From Brevibacillus brevis (lineage in GTDB: Bacteria; Bacillota; Bacilli; Brevibacillales; Brevibacillaceae), in NCBI RefSeq assembly GCF_001039275.2, contig NZ_CP030117.1, positions 4,939,501 through 5,003,500 of the forward strand: a stretch of DNA of 64,000 nt, in the 5' to 3' direction. Of this stretch, positions 16,151-24,500 are shown one piece after another (the first letter of the stretch is position 1; every line of letters starts with the position of its first letter). The notes beneath the pieces are model-generated. The model saw only the letters and a program-made list of their open reading frames with translations. It was not told the origin of the DNA and searched no databases. A program made the position numbers and the translations under genes.

Positions 16151-17677
16151 CTACGCGACATCTACTCCCCGGTCTCGCTCTTCTTTCAACCGTTGCTGTG
16201 TTCGGCGGTTCAACATCATCGAGATCATCAAGAGTGCTCCTGCTGCCAGCAAGATGGTCAACGATAAAGGTCGAAACAAAACAATGCTGAGATCCCCCGA
16301 GCCCATCGCCATCGTTTGAATGAAGGATTCTTCCAGAAGAGGTCCCAAAATGAAGCACAAAACCAGCGGAACAACTGGCCATTTATATTTGGAAAAGACA
16401 TACCCAAGTCCGCCAAAAAGAAAGGCCACCCACACATCAAACATACTGTTCCGCACACTGTATGCCCCAATCGTGCAGAACATCAGGATGATCGGAGCCA
16501 TGATGCCATATGGTACCCTTGTCAATTTGACCCACACCCAGACCATCGGGAGGTTCAGTACGAGAAGCATCGCATTCCCCACGAACATCGAGGCGATGAC
16601 CGTCCAGACAAAGCCTGCATTTTGTTCAAACAAAACAGGACCAGGCGTCAATCCGTAGATCATCAAGCCTGCCAACAAAATCGCCAGTGGCGGTGAGGAG
16701 GGAATCCCGAGCGAAAACAGCGGGATGAAGCCAGCGCTGCTCGTCGCATTATTCGCTGCTTCTGGTGCCGCTACCCCTTCGATTGTTCCCTGACCGAACT
16801 TCTCGGGATGCTTCGATAGCTTTTTCTCCATATCGTAGGCCAAAAACGACGTGATCGCAGCCGAACAGCCCGGCAGCAATCCAAGAAAGAAGCCGACAAT
16901 CCCGCCTCTCAGCATAGGCCCGGCACTTACTCTCAAGTCTTCCTTTTTCGGGTAGACACTGCCTGGCTTGCCAATCAGGGTAGCTGTGCGTTTTTCATCA
17001 ATCCCTTTGAGGACTTCCGTAATTGCAAACAACCCGATGATGATACTAATCATGTCAAAACCGCCGACCAATGCGGGGACGCCGTAATCAAAGCGCGGCA
17101 TGCCAGAGGATGGTCCCAGCCCAACTAAAGCGAGCGTATAGCCGAATGCTCCCATCAAAAACGATTTGACCAATGATCCTCCTGATAGACTGACCATTAG
17201 CGTGAGAGCCAGAATCATCAGCGCAAAATATTCAGGTGGTCCGAATTTTAACGCTTGATCTGCCAAAATGGGAGCAAAAAAGACGAGTCCGATTACCCCG
17301 AGTACCCCTGCACCAAACGAAGCCAGTGCGGATATCCCCAATGCCGGCCCACCTCTCCCTTTTTTCGCGAGCGGATAGCCATCCAGACACGTGGGGACTG
17401 ATGATAGCTCCCCCGGGATATTGAGCAAAATCGCTGTCGTCGAGCCACCATACATGGCACCGTAATAAATACCTGCCAGCATGATCATGCCTTGTGTCGG
17501 CTCCAGTACGGCTGTCACCGGAAGCAGAATCGCGATAGCAGAAGTGGGACCGAGACCGGGCAATACACCTACAAAGGTGCCAATAAGAGCGCCGAGTGCT
17601 GCCATGAGCAAATGCTCCGGCGTGAGGGCTGAAGCAAAACCAGCCAGTAACAGTTGGAACGTCTCGATGATCAGCAC
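16151..17677 (-). CDS. tctA: Tripartite tricarboxylate transporter large membrane subunit TctA
   Basis: 508 residues, the normal length, with about 12 hydrophobic segments. The TctA signatures are present: GTFVGVLPGLGPTSAIAILLP (about 33-53), YYGAMYGGSTTAILLNIPGE (about 70-90) and the second repeat GGIVGFFLGLLPGCSAAITSFLAYD (about 255-280) with AAPEAANNATSSAGFIPLFSLGIPSSP. It forms the ion-coupled channel. Its start is unusual: the only in-frame NTG (GTG at 17677-17675) is embedded in the ribosome site AAGGAGGTG; the next codons are CTG ATC ATC, so a non-canonical start is conceivable. Confidence 0.93.
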   Translation of the reverse strand: MLIIETFQLLLAGFASALTPEHLLMAALGALIGTFVGVLPGLGPTSAIAILLPVTAVLEPTQGMIMLAGIYYGAMYGGSTTAILLNIPGELSSVPTCLDGYPLAKKGRGGPALGISALASFGAGVLGVIGLVFFAPILADQALKFGPPEYFALMILALTLMVSLSGGSLVKSFLMGAFGYTLALVGLGPSSGMPRFDYGVPALVGGFDMISIIIGLFAITEVLKGIDEKRTATLIGKPGSVYPKKEDLRVSAGPMLRGGIVGFFLGLLPGCSAAITSFLAYDMEKKLSKHPEKFGQGTIEGVAAPEAANNATSSAGFIPLFSLGIPSSPPLAILLAGLMIYGLTPGPVLFEQNAGFVWTVIASMFVGNAMLLVLNLPMVWVWVKLTRVPYGIMAPIILMFCTIGAYSVRNSMFDVWVAFLFGGLGYVFSKYKWPVVPLVLCFILGPLLEESFIQTMAMGSGDLSIVLFRPLSLTILLAAGALLMISMMLNRRTQQRLKEERDRGVDVA

Positions 17678-17695
17678 CTCCTTATCATGCTTGCT

Positions 17696-18169
17696 CTAAA
17701 ACAAATCTCCTCCAGGCAATGTGATATGCAGCGAGTATATGAATACCACATACAGCCCCCCAGTCAAAAGGACGGAGTACACGATGGACGTTCGCCACCG
17801 GTAGCTGCCGATCAGTATAAAAAATGCAAACGAGACAAAGAGCGTAGCCATTGTGTAACCGATCGATCCAAGCAGCCAGACATACAGCAACAGGAATAAA
17901 AAGCAAAGCAGCAGGCGCAGCCTTTTTCCAGGAAGAAGCGGTTCGGGATTGGGCGAAGAGGCTTCCTCGGTCTCACGGAATGATTGGATGAGCAGCACAC
18001 CTCCGAGCAAGAAAAACAATAAGCCAAGAATCGCAGGCAGCGTGTGATCTCCTACGTACAGCGACGTCGAAAATGCCTCCAGACGATAGGCCTCGAACGA
18101 TATGAAGACTCCAAGGATCATACTGAAAAGGGCACCAATAAAATCTGGCTGATTATCCGGGCGTCTCAT
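17696..18169 (-). CDS. tctB: Tripartite tricarboxylate transporter small membrane subunit TctB
   Basis: 157 residues with four hydrophobic segments. DFIGALFSMILGVFISFEAYRLEAFS at the N-terminus, the short central basic region and the two closely packed helices at the C-terminus (FLFLLLYVWLLGSIGYTMATLFV; SIVYSVLLTGGLYVVFIYSL) match the TctB family. GAGGTG lies 6 nt before the ATG at 18169. It is the first gene of the operon, 18 nt before tctA. It is thought to stabilise the large subunit in the membrane. Confidence 0.87.
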   Translation of the reverse strand: MRRPDNQPDFIGALFSMILGVFISFEAYRLEAFSTSLYVGDHTLPAILGLLFFLLGGVLLIQSFRETEEASSPNPEPLLPGKRLRLLLCFLFLLLYVWLLGSIGYTMATLFVSFAFFILIGSYRWRTSIVYSVLLTGGLYVVFIYSLHITLPGGDLF

Positions 18170-18235
18170 GTGTATCACCTCAGCAAAAAAGCTACCAACA
18201 GCCTATGGCTCATGCGCCCATTGTGTGCGAAAGCA

Positions 18236-18284
18236 GAAAAAAACTACCATAGCCAGTCCGGACGGGACCTAGCATACGGTAGTT
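18236..18284 (-). terminator. Intrinsic terminator of the degraded HD-domain gene
   Basis: Minus strand ACTACCGTA...TATGGTAGT with inner GTCC/GGAC pairing, then TTTTTTTC. It separates the accessory block from the tct operon. Confidence 0.8.
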
Positions 18285-18286
18285 AG

Positions 18287-18610
18287 CTAGATTTCGATTT
18301 CGATTTGGTCGATCAGACGAATAATGGCATGGGCAACCTTCGCTTCATACGTCTCATTGCTTTCGAACTCGCTCCAAAGCTCTTTGATATCGTCGGTTGA
18401 AACATCGTCTATTCGCAGCCCGTGAAAGGAGGAGCCTTCCTGCTGCGGGGTCGTTTCTCGTTTTGCAGACACGGAGGCGACATCGTGGATCATCAGCATT
18501 TTCAAAAGCTTCTCCATATTGGCCTGATTGCGGATCAAATGCGGCTCCATCCGCTTAACCACCATCCATAATTTTTGCGAATTGACCATCGTCGTCGTCA
18601 CCATCTGCAT
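18287..18610 (-). pseudogene. Truncated HD-domain (YfbR/5'-nucleotidase-like) remnant
   Basis: A 107-residue frame with a good ribosome site (GGAGG, 6 nt from ATG). LLKMLMIHDVA (about 35-45) resembles the KVLKMALIHDLAE core of HD-type nucleotidases, and ELWSEFESNETYEAKVAHAI near the C-terminus resembles their ELWxEYExxxTxEAKxVxxID helix. The N-terminal part with the first His is missing, the linker is scrambled, and the last metal Asp (AID) is replaced by Ile. It therefore looks like a decayed or repurposed HD protein. It could still be expressed, because the promoter region and terminator are intact. Confidence 0.5.
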
Positions 18611-18627
18611 CCGCTACCTCCACACCA

Positions 18628-18668
18628 ATTATAACTATATATAACTAGTTATAATTAATTATAACTAA
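18628..18668. promoter_or_regulatory. Cluster of ATAACTA repeats around a 14-bp palindrome
   Basis: TATAACTAGTTATA (18640-18653) is a perfect palindrome. ATAACTA also occurs at 18631-18637 and 18661-18667. On the minus strand TATAAT (18633-18628) could be the -10 of the gene at 18287. The array looks like an operator for a dimeric regulator covering that promoter. Confidence 0.55.
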
Positions 18669-18702
18669 ATACTCAAGTGAAAAAGTTGTCTTACGTATAA
18701 CA

Positions 18703-18726
18703 AATGCCCTCCAATTGGAGGGCATT
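18703..18726 (-). terminator. Hairpin downstream of the pro-peptide gene
   Basis: Perfect stem AATGCCCTCC / GGAGGGCATT with an AATT loop, 20 nt after the peptide stop. On the minus strand it is followed by TTTGTTAT, a weak U-tract. It probably ends the regulator-peptide transcript. Confidence 0.7.
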
Positions 18727-18745
18727 AATCGTATTGTTCAGATGA

Positions 18746-18868
18746 TTACCAAGGCTCTGGCCAGCCATATTGTATAATCAGATTGGATTGCTTGGCTGGT
18801 TGTTCTACTAAAACTGGCATTGTAATGAAGGCGGTTAACATACACAAAGACAATATCCATTTCTTCAT
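18746..18868 (-). CDS. 40-residue secreted pro-peptide, candidate quorum-sensing signal (Phr/PapR-like)
   Basis: The frame runs M-K-K-W, a hydrophobic stretch to about residue 21, then a short polar tail ending QSNLIIQYGWPEPW. Basic N-terminus, membrane-crossing segment and short C-terminal tail are the build of Phr, PapR and NprX signal precursors, which are exported, cut, and re-imported by an oligopeptide permease. The ATG begins 3 nt after the TAG of the HTH/TPR regulator, and its ribosome site CAGGAGG lies in the regulator's last codons, so the two are translationally coupled. The mature peptide is probably drawn from the C-terminal residues (for example YGWPEPW); the exact cut is a guess. 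Too short for routine gene callers. Confidence 0.75.
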   Translation of the reverse strand: MKKWILSLCMLTAFITMPVLVEQPAKQSNLIIQYGWPEPW

Positions 18869-18871
18869 GAC

Positions 18872-20155
18872 CTATACCTCCTGTTTGGATCTATGATTAC
18901 TTCCATTATACACGTTTACCAATTTATGGAGTATATCAAAAGGAAGATTTTTTTTCTTTGACACATAGAATTCAAAAAGAACGCTAAGACTCTTATCTGC
19001 CTGTTTTATCTCATTGATTGCACGATAGTAATTCACGCTCTCCACAAGACTCTCGATTCCTAAGTCTGCTTCGTTTTTTTGAATGTAAAAGGTGCCCTTC
19101 GTCCGGAAATACAGTCCCATTTGATTGTATTGATTCGGAGTAGTTAAATTCTTTGGCAAGATCGATGCTTCTGCTAAAAATAGTTCACGAATTTTCTTTT
19201 CTTCTCCTACCTGAATATAAATCTCCAGCAAATCATTCGCGATCACAATCTTGTCATCTTGTGCTTGTTGCGCAAGACATTCTTGTAATACCGGAATGGC
19301 CTTATCAAATTTCCCTGTCTTTCCGTATAACTTCCCCCGAATATGTCTGGCATGTTTATGTACTTCGGGGTAATCGAACATTTCGTATCTCTCCAGATAA
19401 AAATGTCCCAATGTGTAGTCTTCCAGCTCAAAATAGGAAATGATAATCGCAAGGATCGCTGCTGCTTTTTGCTCACTCTGACTATGGTCGATTTCAAGAC
19501 CTTGTTTACACAGATGGATACAATCTGAATAGAATCCAAGACGCAAGGCATGGAAGGAAAATTTATAGTAGGTCAAAATTCGCTCATTGATATGCAGATA
19601 GGACGTGTAGTGTAATAGCTCCTTACCCTCTACATAGGTTTGATCTAATTGGCTAAGATTTTCACGTCGAATCATATATCGTTGGAAAAGCGACCTTGCC
19701 AGATACAGAGGAATTCCATGCTCACGTGAGTAGTCACAGATCACGTCATAGAGAGCCAAGCGCAGTTCTTCATTCCCTTCCGTTCCTGCAGTCTGATACA
19801 AATAGTCTAAAGAAAGAAATGTATTGCTTTTGGGACAATTTAGCAATTGCAAAGCTACTTTGTTGGTAAGAACCACATTTTTCTCTTGCATCACAGCCTC
19901 TAATAGAGACCGAAGTGTCGCTTCGCGCTTCATTTTATCTAAATAAGGTACGATCGCTGTATAAAGTGGAATATCCAGTACTTTTGCCAGTTTCATTACA
20001 TGCTGCATATTTGGTAAAGTAAAGGCATCGGATTCTAGCTTACTAATTGTTCCAGAAGCTACACCTGTTCTTTCTGATAACTCAGTCAGTGTTAAGTTTG
20101 CTCTATTTCGATATACTCGTAATATACCCCCAAAGGTTTTTCCCTCTGAAATCAC
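18872..20155 (-). CDS. RRNPP-type peptide-sensing regulator: XRE HTH plus TPR domain
   Basis: 427 residues. An N-terminal Xre HTH (about 5-65: FGGILRVYRNRANLTLTELSERTGVASGTISKLES) is followed by roughly 330 residues of helical hairpins with TPR character (ILAIIISYFELEDYTLGHFYLERYE; GKTGKFDKAIPVLQECLAQ; SLVESVNYYRAINEIKQADKSL). This two-part build and length are those of NprR, PlcR, Rgg-like and AimR regulators that bind an imported peptide. A GTG at 20155 is taken as start, because GGAGGG lies 10 nt upstream; an upstream ATG (20212) lacks a site. The tiny secreted peptide encoded directly downstream is the expected ligand. It probably controls neighbouring accessory genes; targets are unknown. 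Confidence 0.85.
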   Translation of the reverse strand: MISEGKTFGGILRVYRNRANLTLTELSERTGVASGTISKLESDAFTLPNMQHVMKLAKVLDIPLYTAIVPYLDKMKREATLRSLLEAVMQEKNVVLTNKVALQLLNCPKSNTFLSLDYLYQTAGTEGNEELRLALYDVICDYSREHGIPLYLARSLFQRYMIRRENLSQLDQTYVEGKELLHYTSYLHINERILTYYKFSFHALRLGFYSDCIHLCKQGLEIDHSQSEQKAAAILAIIISYFELEDYTLGHFYLERYEMFDYPEVHKHARHIRGKLYGKTGKFDKAIPVLQECLAQQAQDDKIVIANDLLEIYIQVGEEKKIRELFLAEASILPKNLTTPNQYNQMGLYFRTKGTFYIQKNEADLGIESLVESVNYYRAINEIKQADKSLSVLFEFYVSKKKNLPFDILHKLVNVYNGSNHRSKQEV

Positions 20156-20626
20156 AGCAAATACACCCTCCTGATGATTCCTTTTTATGGATATGATAGC
20201 ACAATAAACCACGGATGATATAATCGATTTGAATCATTTTTAAATAGATTACACTTTTTTACTAGAGTGGGGAAGAGATGGAAAACAAACTCTTTAGAGT
20301 GGGCAATACTATTAGTAGGAATCCATAAGGCAATTATCACTTATTTATTTCCAATTGAGTGGAGAAGATTTAAACCATAAAGTGATCTGGAAAGTTTCCA
20401 TAGCCTCACCAAAATCGAGTGGATAAAGCTTTTATGCAAGCCGAGCAATTGGTTTATTGAATGTGACTTAAGGTTGTGCTATCGAGTTGATCATGTCAAA
20501 CATAATTTTGATAAGAATAACTTGATATGAAACTACACTCATCAATAATTTACTGTCATAACACCCAGTATTGGTATGGGTATAGATCAACAGCAATCAT
20601 ATTATGCGTACATGAAGGTATTTACG
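20156..20626. other. AT-rich region upstream of the regulator, with spaced GAGTGG repeats
   Basis: No supportable gene. GAGTGG occurs at 20265, 20297, 20357 and 20417; the last three are exactly 60 bp apart and each is preceded by a T/A-rich triplet and followed by purines. Reading GAG TGG in frame gives short open stretches broken by stops, so this may be gene debris or a set of regulatory sites for the regulator promoter. The palindrome AATCGATT lies at 20222-20229. Confidence 0.4.
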
Positions 20627-20658
20627 AAAAAGCCGCTTAACTAAACAAGCGGCTTTTT
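20627..20658. terminator. Bidirectional intrinsic terminator
   Basis: Perfect 12-bp stem AAAAAGCCGCTT / AAGCGGCTTTTT with an 8-nt loop. It ends the toxin-immunity transcript on the minus strand, and could also stop rightward transcripts. Confidence 0.88.
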
Positions 20659-20703
20659 GTGGCTATCTACTTCTGTCTTCTTTAATACTATCCGTTCTTT
20701 CAA

Positions 20704-21087
20704 TCATTTCGTAGAATCACGTTGTTGTTGTCGATGCTCACTTAGAGCATCCATCCAAATCGTAACTAGCTCTGCAAAATATCTTGTTTCAATGATTGAC
20801 TCCAAGTCCTCGCCAGTGTCTATACCCGCTTCTAATTCTTCCTCAACGTATGAGTTATAAATTCGAGTATAATCCCTCCGTATTTCGGAACTGTATAAAT
20901 TTCCAGTACCATCTGATACTTCCTCTTCACCTGATACCACTCTTTGTATCCGATCTAAAATTAAGTTTTTCGAGAGTTCCGACCGAACCTCGACTTCTAA
21001 AAATTCTTCTACAATCGATAAATGTTCTGGTAAGCAAATTCGTAGTTTATCTGCCTTATCATCGAAAACAATTTCGTAAGGTATCAT
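20704..21087 (-). CDS. Presumptive immunity protein for the EndoU toxin
   Basis: 127 residues, acidic, no signal peptide, no membrane segment, so cytosolic. Motif-wise I do not recognise it: MIPYEIVFDDKADKLRI, then a long helical part rich in Glu and ending in a hydrophilic tail. It follows the EndoU coding stretch by 15 nt with a strong AGGAGG site, the position always taken by the cognate immunity gene in polymorphic toxin loci, and a terminator closes the unit. High acidity suits an inhibitor that masks an RNA-binding surface. The function is inferred from position, not from family. Confidence 0.68.
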   Translation of the reverse strand: MIPYEIVFDDKADKLRICLPEHLSIVEEFLEVEVRSELSKNLILDRIQRVVSGEEEVSDGTGNLYSSEIRRDYTRIYNSYVEEELEAGIDTGEDLESIIETRYFAELVTIWMDALSEHRQQQRDSTK

Positions 21088-21102
21088 AGGGTTCCTCCTA
21101 GA

Positions 21103-21507
21103 TTATGGTTCATAAATTGGGTAAGCTGTAGTAATCCTTCCATCCTTGTCTAGCCACATTTCAATTTTAATGCCAGAGGAATGCCTACCTTCCCATTTGC
21201 GTATAAATTCCGTTCCACTAGGCTTTATGGAGGGGATTGCGTCAACATACACTTCATAAATGGCCGTCATTACATCATCAGCAGACCAATGTTTTGGAAA
21301 GAAGGACGATGTTTGCTCTTTCCTGACATAAGATGTGCCATTAAAAATATCTACTACTCCATCGTATACACCGTGTGAATCAGGATTTGTTTGGCTTCCG
21401 ACAATTCGATTAGTTCTCGAACTCGGCTCATGATGCCAACCTACAGCTTTTCCTTTTTCGTTAATTTCTCCTTCAAGGATATGTCTTCTAGCATTTGGGG
21501 CAAAGTT
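21103..21507 (-). pseudogene. EndoU nuclease toxin domain, cut off from its carrier by an in-frame TAA
   Basis: 134 codons in exactly the same frame as the large toxin, directly after its stop TAA (21510-21508). ARRHILEGEI, KGKAVGWHHEPSS (catalytic His pair), GVYDGVV, SSFFPKHWSADDVMTAI and SGIKIEMWLDKDGRITTAYP are the bacterial EndoU RNase motifs in order, including the His and Lys residues expected for catalysis. No further stop or frameshift is present. There is no ribosome site or Met/Val/Leu start near the 5' end, so separate translation is unlikely. Either a recent nonsense mutation, a sequence error, or stop-codon read-through. The TAA AAC context is not a known strong read-through signal. 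Confidence 0.85.
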
Positions 21508-24500
21508 TTACTTTTCAATATCATCCCATTCGCAATTACCGATATTATGAACCCATATTCCTAAGTCAGTCACAAAGTACGTGTTGAAATCCTCAACTGT
21601 AAAATTGTATACCTTGACTTTTTCATCATGTTTGACTACATTGATTTTTTCTATTTTTAAGGTATTCCCGTTACTTTGTTTTAACAGATCACCAACCTGT
21701 AGATCTACAGCAAGAACCCATTGTCTTCCTTCGACCCAGAACGGATGATTAGCGGTTGTTTCAATGATCTGGTTTCCAACACTCAATTCGTAGATGTATT
21801 CTTTTTTGTTTCGATGTAGATGTGTAACTTTCTTGTAAGCAATCTCACCTGTCTTCTCATCTTTTGAAAGAACTTTATCTCCGACCACAATGTCTTCAAT
21901 ATTCTTTTCTCCGTCTTCCATTAATACCTTTGTTCCTGCTGTAAAGCAATTGCATTCGAATAGTTCATCTATAGTCTTAGCTGCTTTTTTGACTAGCTTT
22001 CCGCCAATCTTTGTTAAACGGAACGCTGGAACGAGTGCGGCACCGGTTTCATATATGACAATATCTCCAGAAAATAGGAACTGGGCATAGAGTCCGTACT
22101 TATCTTTTCCGGTTGCTCTTCCGCTGTTAATGTAATGAACTAACTGGTTCGTTAATTCCCCTTGCTCTTTAAGTATCTCTCCTCCTCCAACGTTAACATT
22201 GAGTGAAACGTGCGTACTTCTGTTGAGAACTGCTTCAAAGGCAATTACAGACATCAAGAATTCTTCATCATACCTACCCGTAATAGGACCATCGTAGAAC
22301 ATCATAGCCTTTAATTTCTCTTGCGATTTACGGATGGTTTCACTAGATATGCTGCTATTGTAGTTAGAGATTAGGTACTGGACATCATATTCTTCAGTTG
22401 GGATTGTATTTACTACACTAATCGGTAAAGTAATTGGATACTTTGGTGCATCAGAAGCCACGATCTTGATAAAGTATACGTCGGTTGGAGCCCATTGGCC
22501 GGGGTTCACTTTTGTATAGCGGCCATTCCAAGTAAATGTTTGATACGTAGCCTCTAGGTTAGTTCTAGTCTCCTCATATACGACTGTATTCTGCCTTAGA
22601 ACTTGAATTTTGACACTTTGATGGGGATTAGAAAATCTCCATTGCACTGTTAACGATTTTTCAAAGCCTGGCGTGGTATCCAGGGCGAAATTACTGGAAA
22701 TTCGTTTTGGATCATGAAAGCCTGCCTGATAACTGCCACCTATCTCCGGCGATAATGTGGATATATCCGATCTAGTAAGTATTTTTTGGTCTTTATTCCA
22801 AACAACTTTTGCATAGTAGGTTCCAGATGTCTCAGTCACAAATAACGTATTTTGCTCATCCGCATGGAATGTTTGGAGCATATTACCGTGGGAGTCTTCC
22901 AATATTAACATGTTATTTGTGACATAAAGGTTCATGTAAGCCATTTCTTTTGCTGTGAGAACGAAGTAATCAACGTCATAACGGGATGATAATCGATCCG
23001 TGTATATTTCATTCCAGTTAGCTGGAATGGCTCCTTCTCTTGTGCTATCAGCATCCACAGCTTCAACCGTAATGCGCGTATTCAAGCTGTCATTATGAGA
23101 GCTTAGTTTCAAATAGTAACTAGTGCCTGCGCTCACATTATATTCGAGCTTTGAGAAGAGATCTCCATATGGACCATCCGGAACGTTATCGTTCTCTGCC
23201 AATAATGTTGTAAATGAATCATCAGAATATAATTGAAGGTACGTATCGTTTTCGGGTCCTTCATTCTTATATGGACTGGTAAAAAATCGATAGTTCCCAG
23301 AAGCTAAAGGAGTAAATTTGTAGTACAAACTCTTACCAGAGTTGGCTGTTACATCAATAGACTCATTTTCTTTCAAGATTTCAATATTTACAGGGTCTGG
23401 ATTAGGAGATGGCGATGTTGAGGGGGGCTGCCATGGTTCTACCCCTTCTATATTGATCGTAACCACATCACCAGGATCTTTATACTGATCGGTTATCCGA
23501 ATAAAATATATCCCCGAGCTCAAGGGAGTATAAGTAAGAGTATCGGCCGAAGAAGATACAATTTTCGAACCATTTGGATCATCATAAAGTGTTAGTGATC
23601 CTGTCCAACTGAGTCCTTTTTGCACTATTTTAATAGTTTGATTTGCTTGTGCCTTTACAATGTACCAAATGTCTTTAGATGAGCCAAAACTATCTGTCTG
23701 AGGGCCTGGTAATGATACTGGTATGGATACGAGCCATTCATACTTATTTTCTCCACCACTTCCTCCAGTTAGCATCTTGATATAATACGTTCCGCTTGTC
23801 TCGATTCTTATATCCATACGTGAAGTAGTATCGGATAGGATTTCTTTCTTTGCACTATCGTACAAGACCCAGCCTTTAATCTGAGAGGAACCTGTCCCCC
23901 AAAGATGATAATTGAATCCTGCTTTTAATTCCGTCCGAAAGAAGATGCTATCATTACTCGGAGTGGAAAAAGTAGCAGTCGTTCCTTTTGCCCACTCCAA
24001 AGAAACTGAATGCGCTTGGTTAAGATCAGATCCATCACCAGCTGTGATAGAAAATGTCTTTCCGCTACTCCCCGAAATTACTATAAAATAGGTACTCGTT
24101 TCCGTAGGGATAAAAGTAAGAGTGTCTGCAGAAACCGTTTTTATAGCAGGTTTGTTCGGATCATCGTATAAGTACTTACCAGTACCAAAACCACTCAAGC
24201 CTGGCGTATAAACTCTTAAGGTATGATTCGCTTTTGCTTTCACTTGATACCATATTTTCTTTTCAGGCCCAATCGTATAGCTTTGAGGTGTAGATACGGA
24301 AAGTGGGATAGATTTAAGAATATAGTATTGGTGCTCCCCAGCATTCTCGCCGGTTAACAATTTAATGTAGTATGTTCCACTTGTATCAACCTTGATATCA
24401 GCACGTGCAGTAGTACCAGTTAAAATCTCTCGTTGTTTGCTATCGTACAAGACCCAGCCTTTAGCTGACAGGTCTCCCCAAATGTGATAGTTAAATCCCT

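Noticed and set aside
20278..20540. Small transposase or gene remnant upstream of the peptide regulator
   Set aside because: Short broken frames give no recognisable family; listed only as a repeat region.
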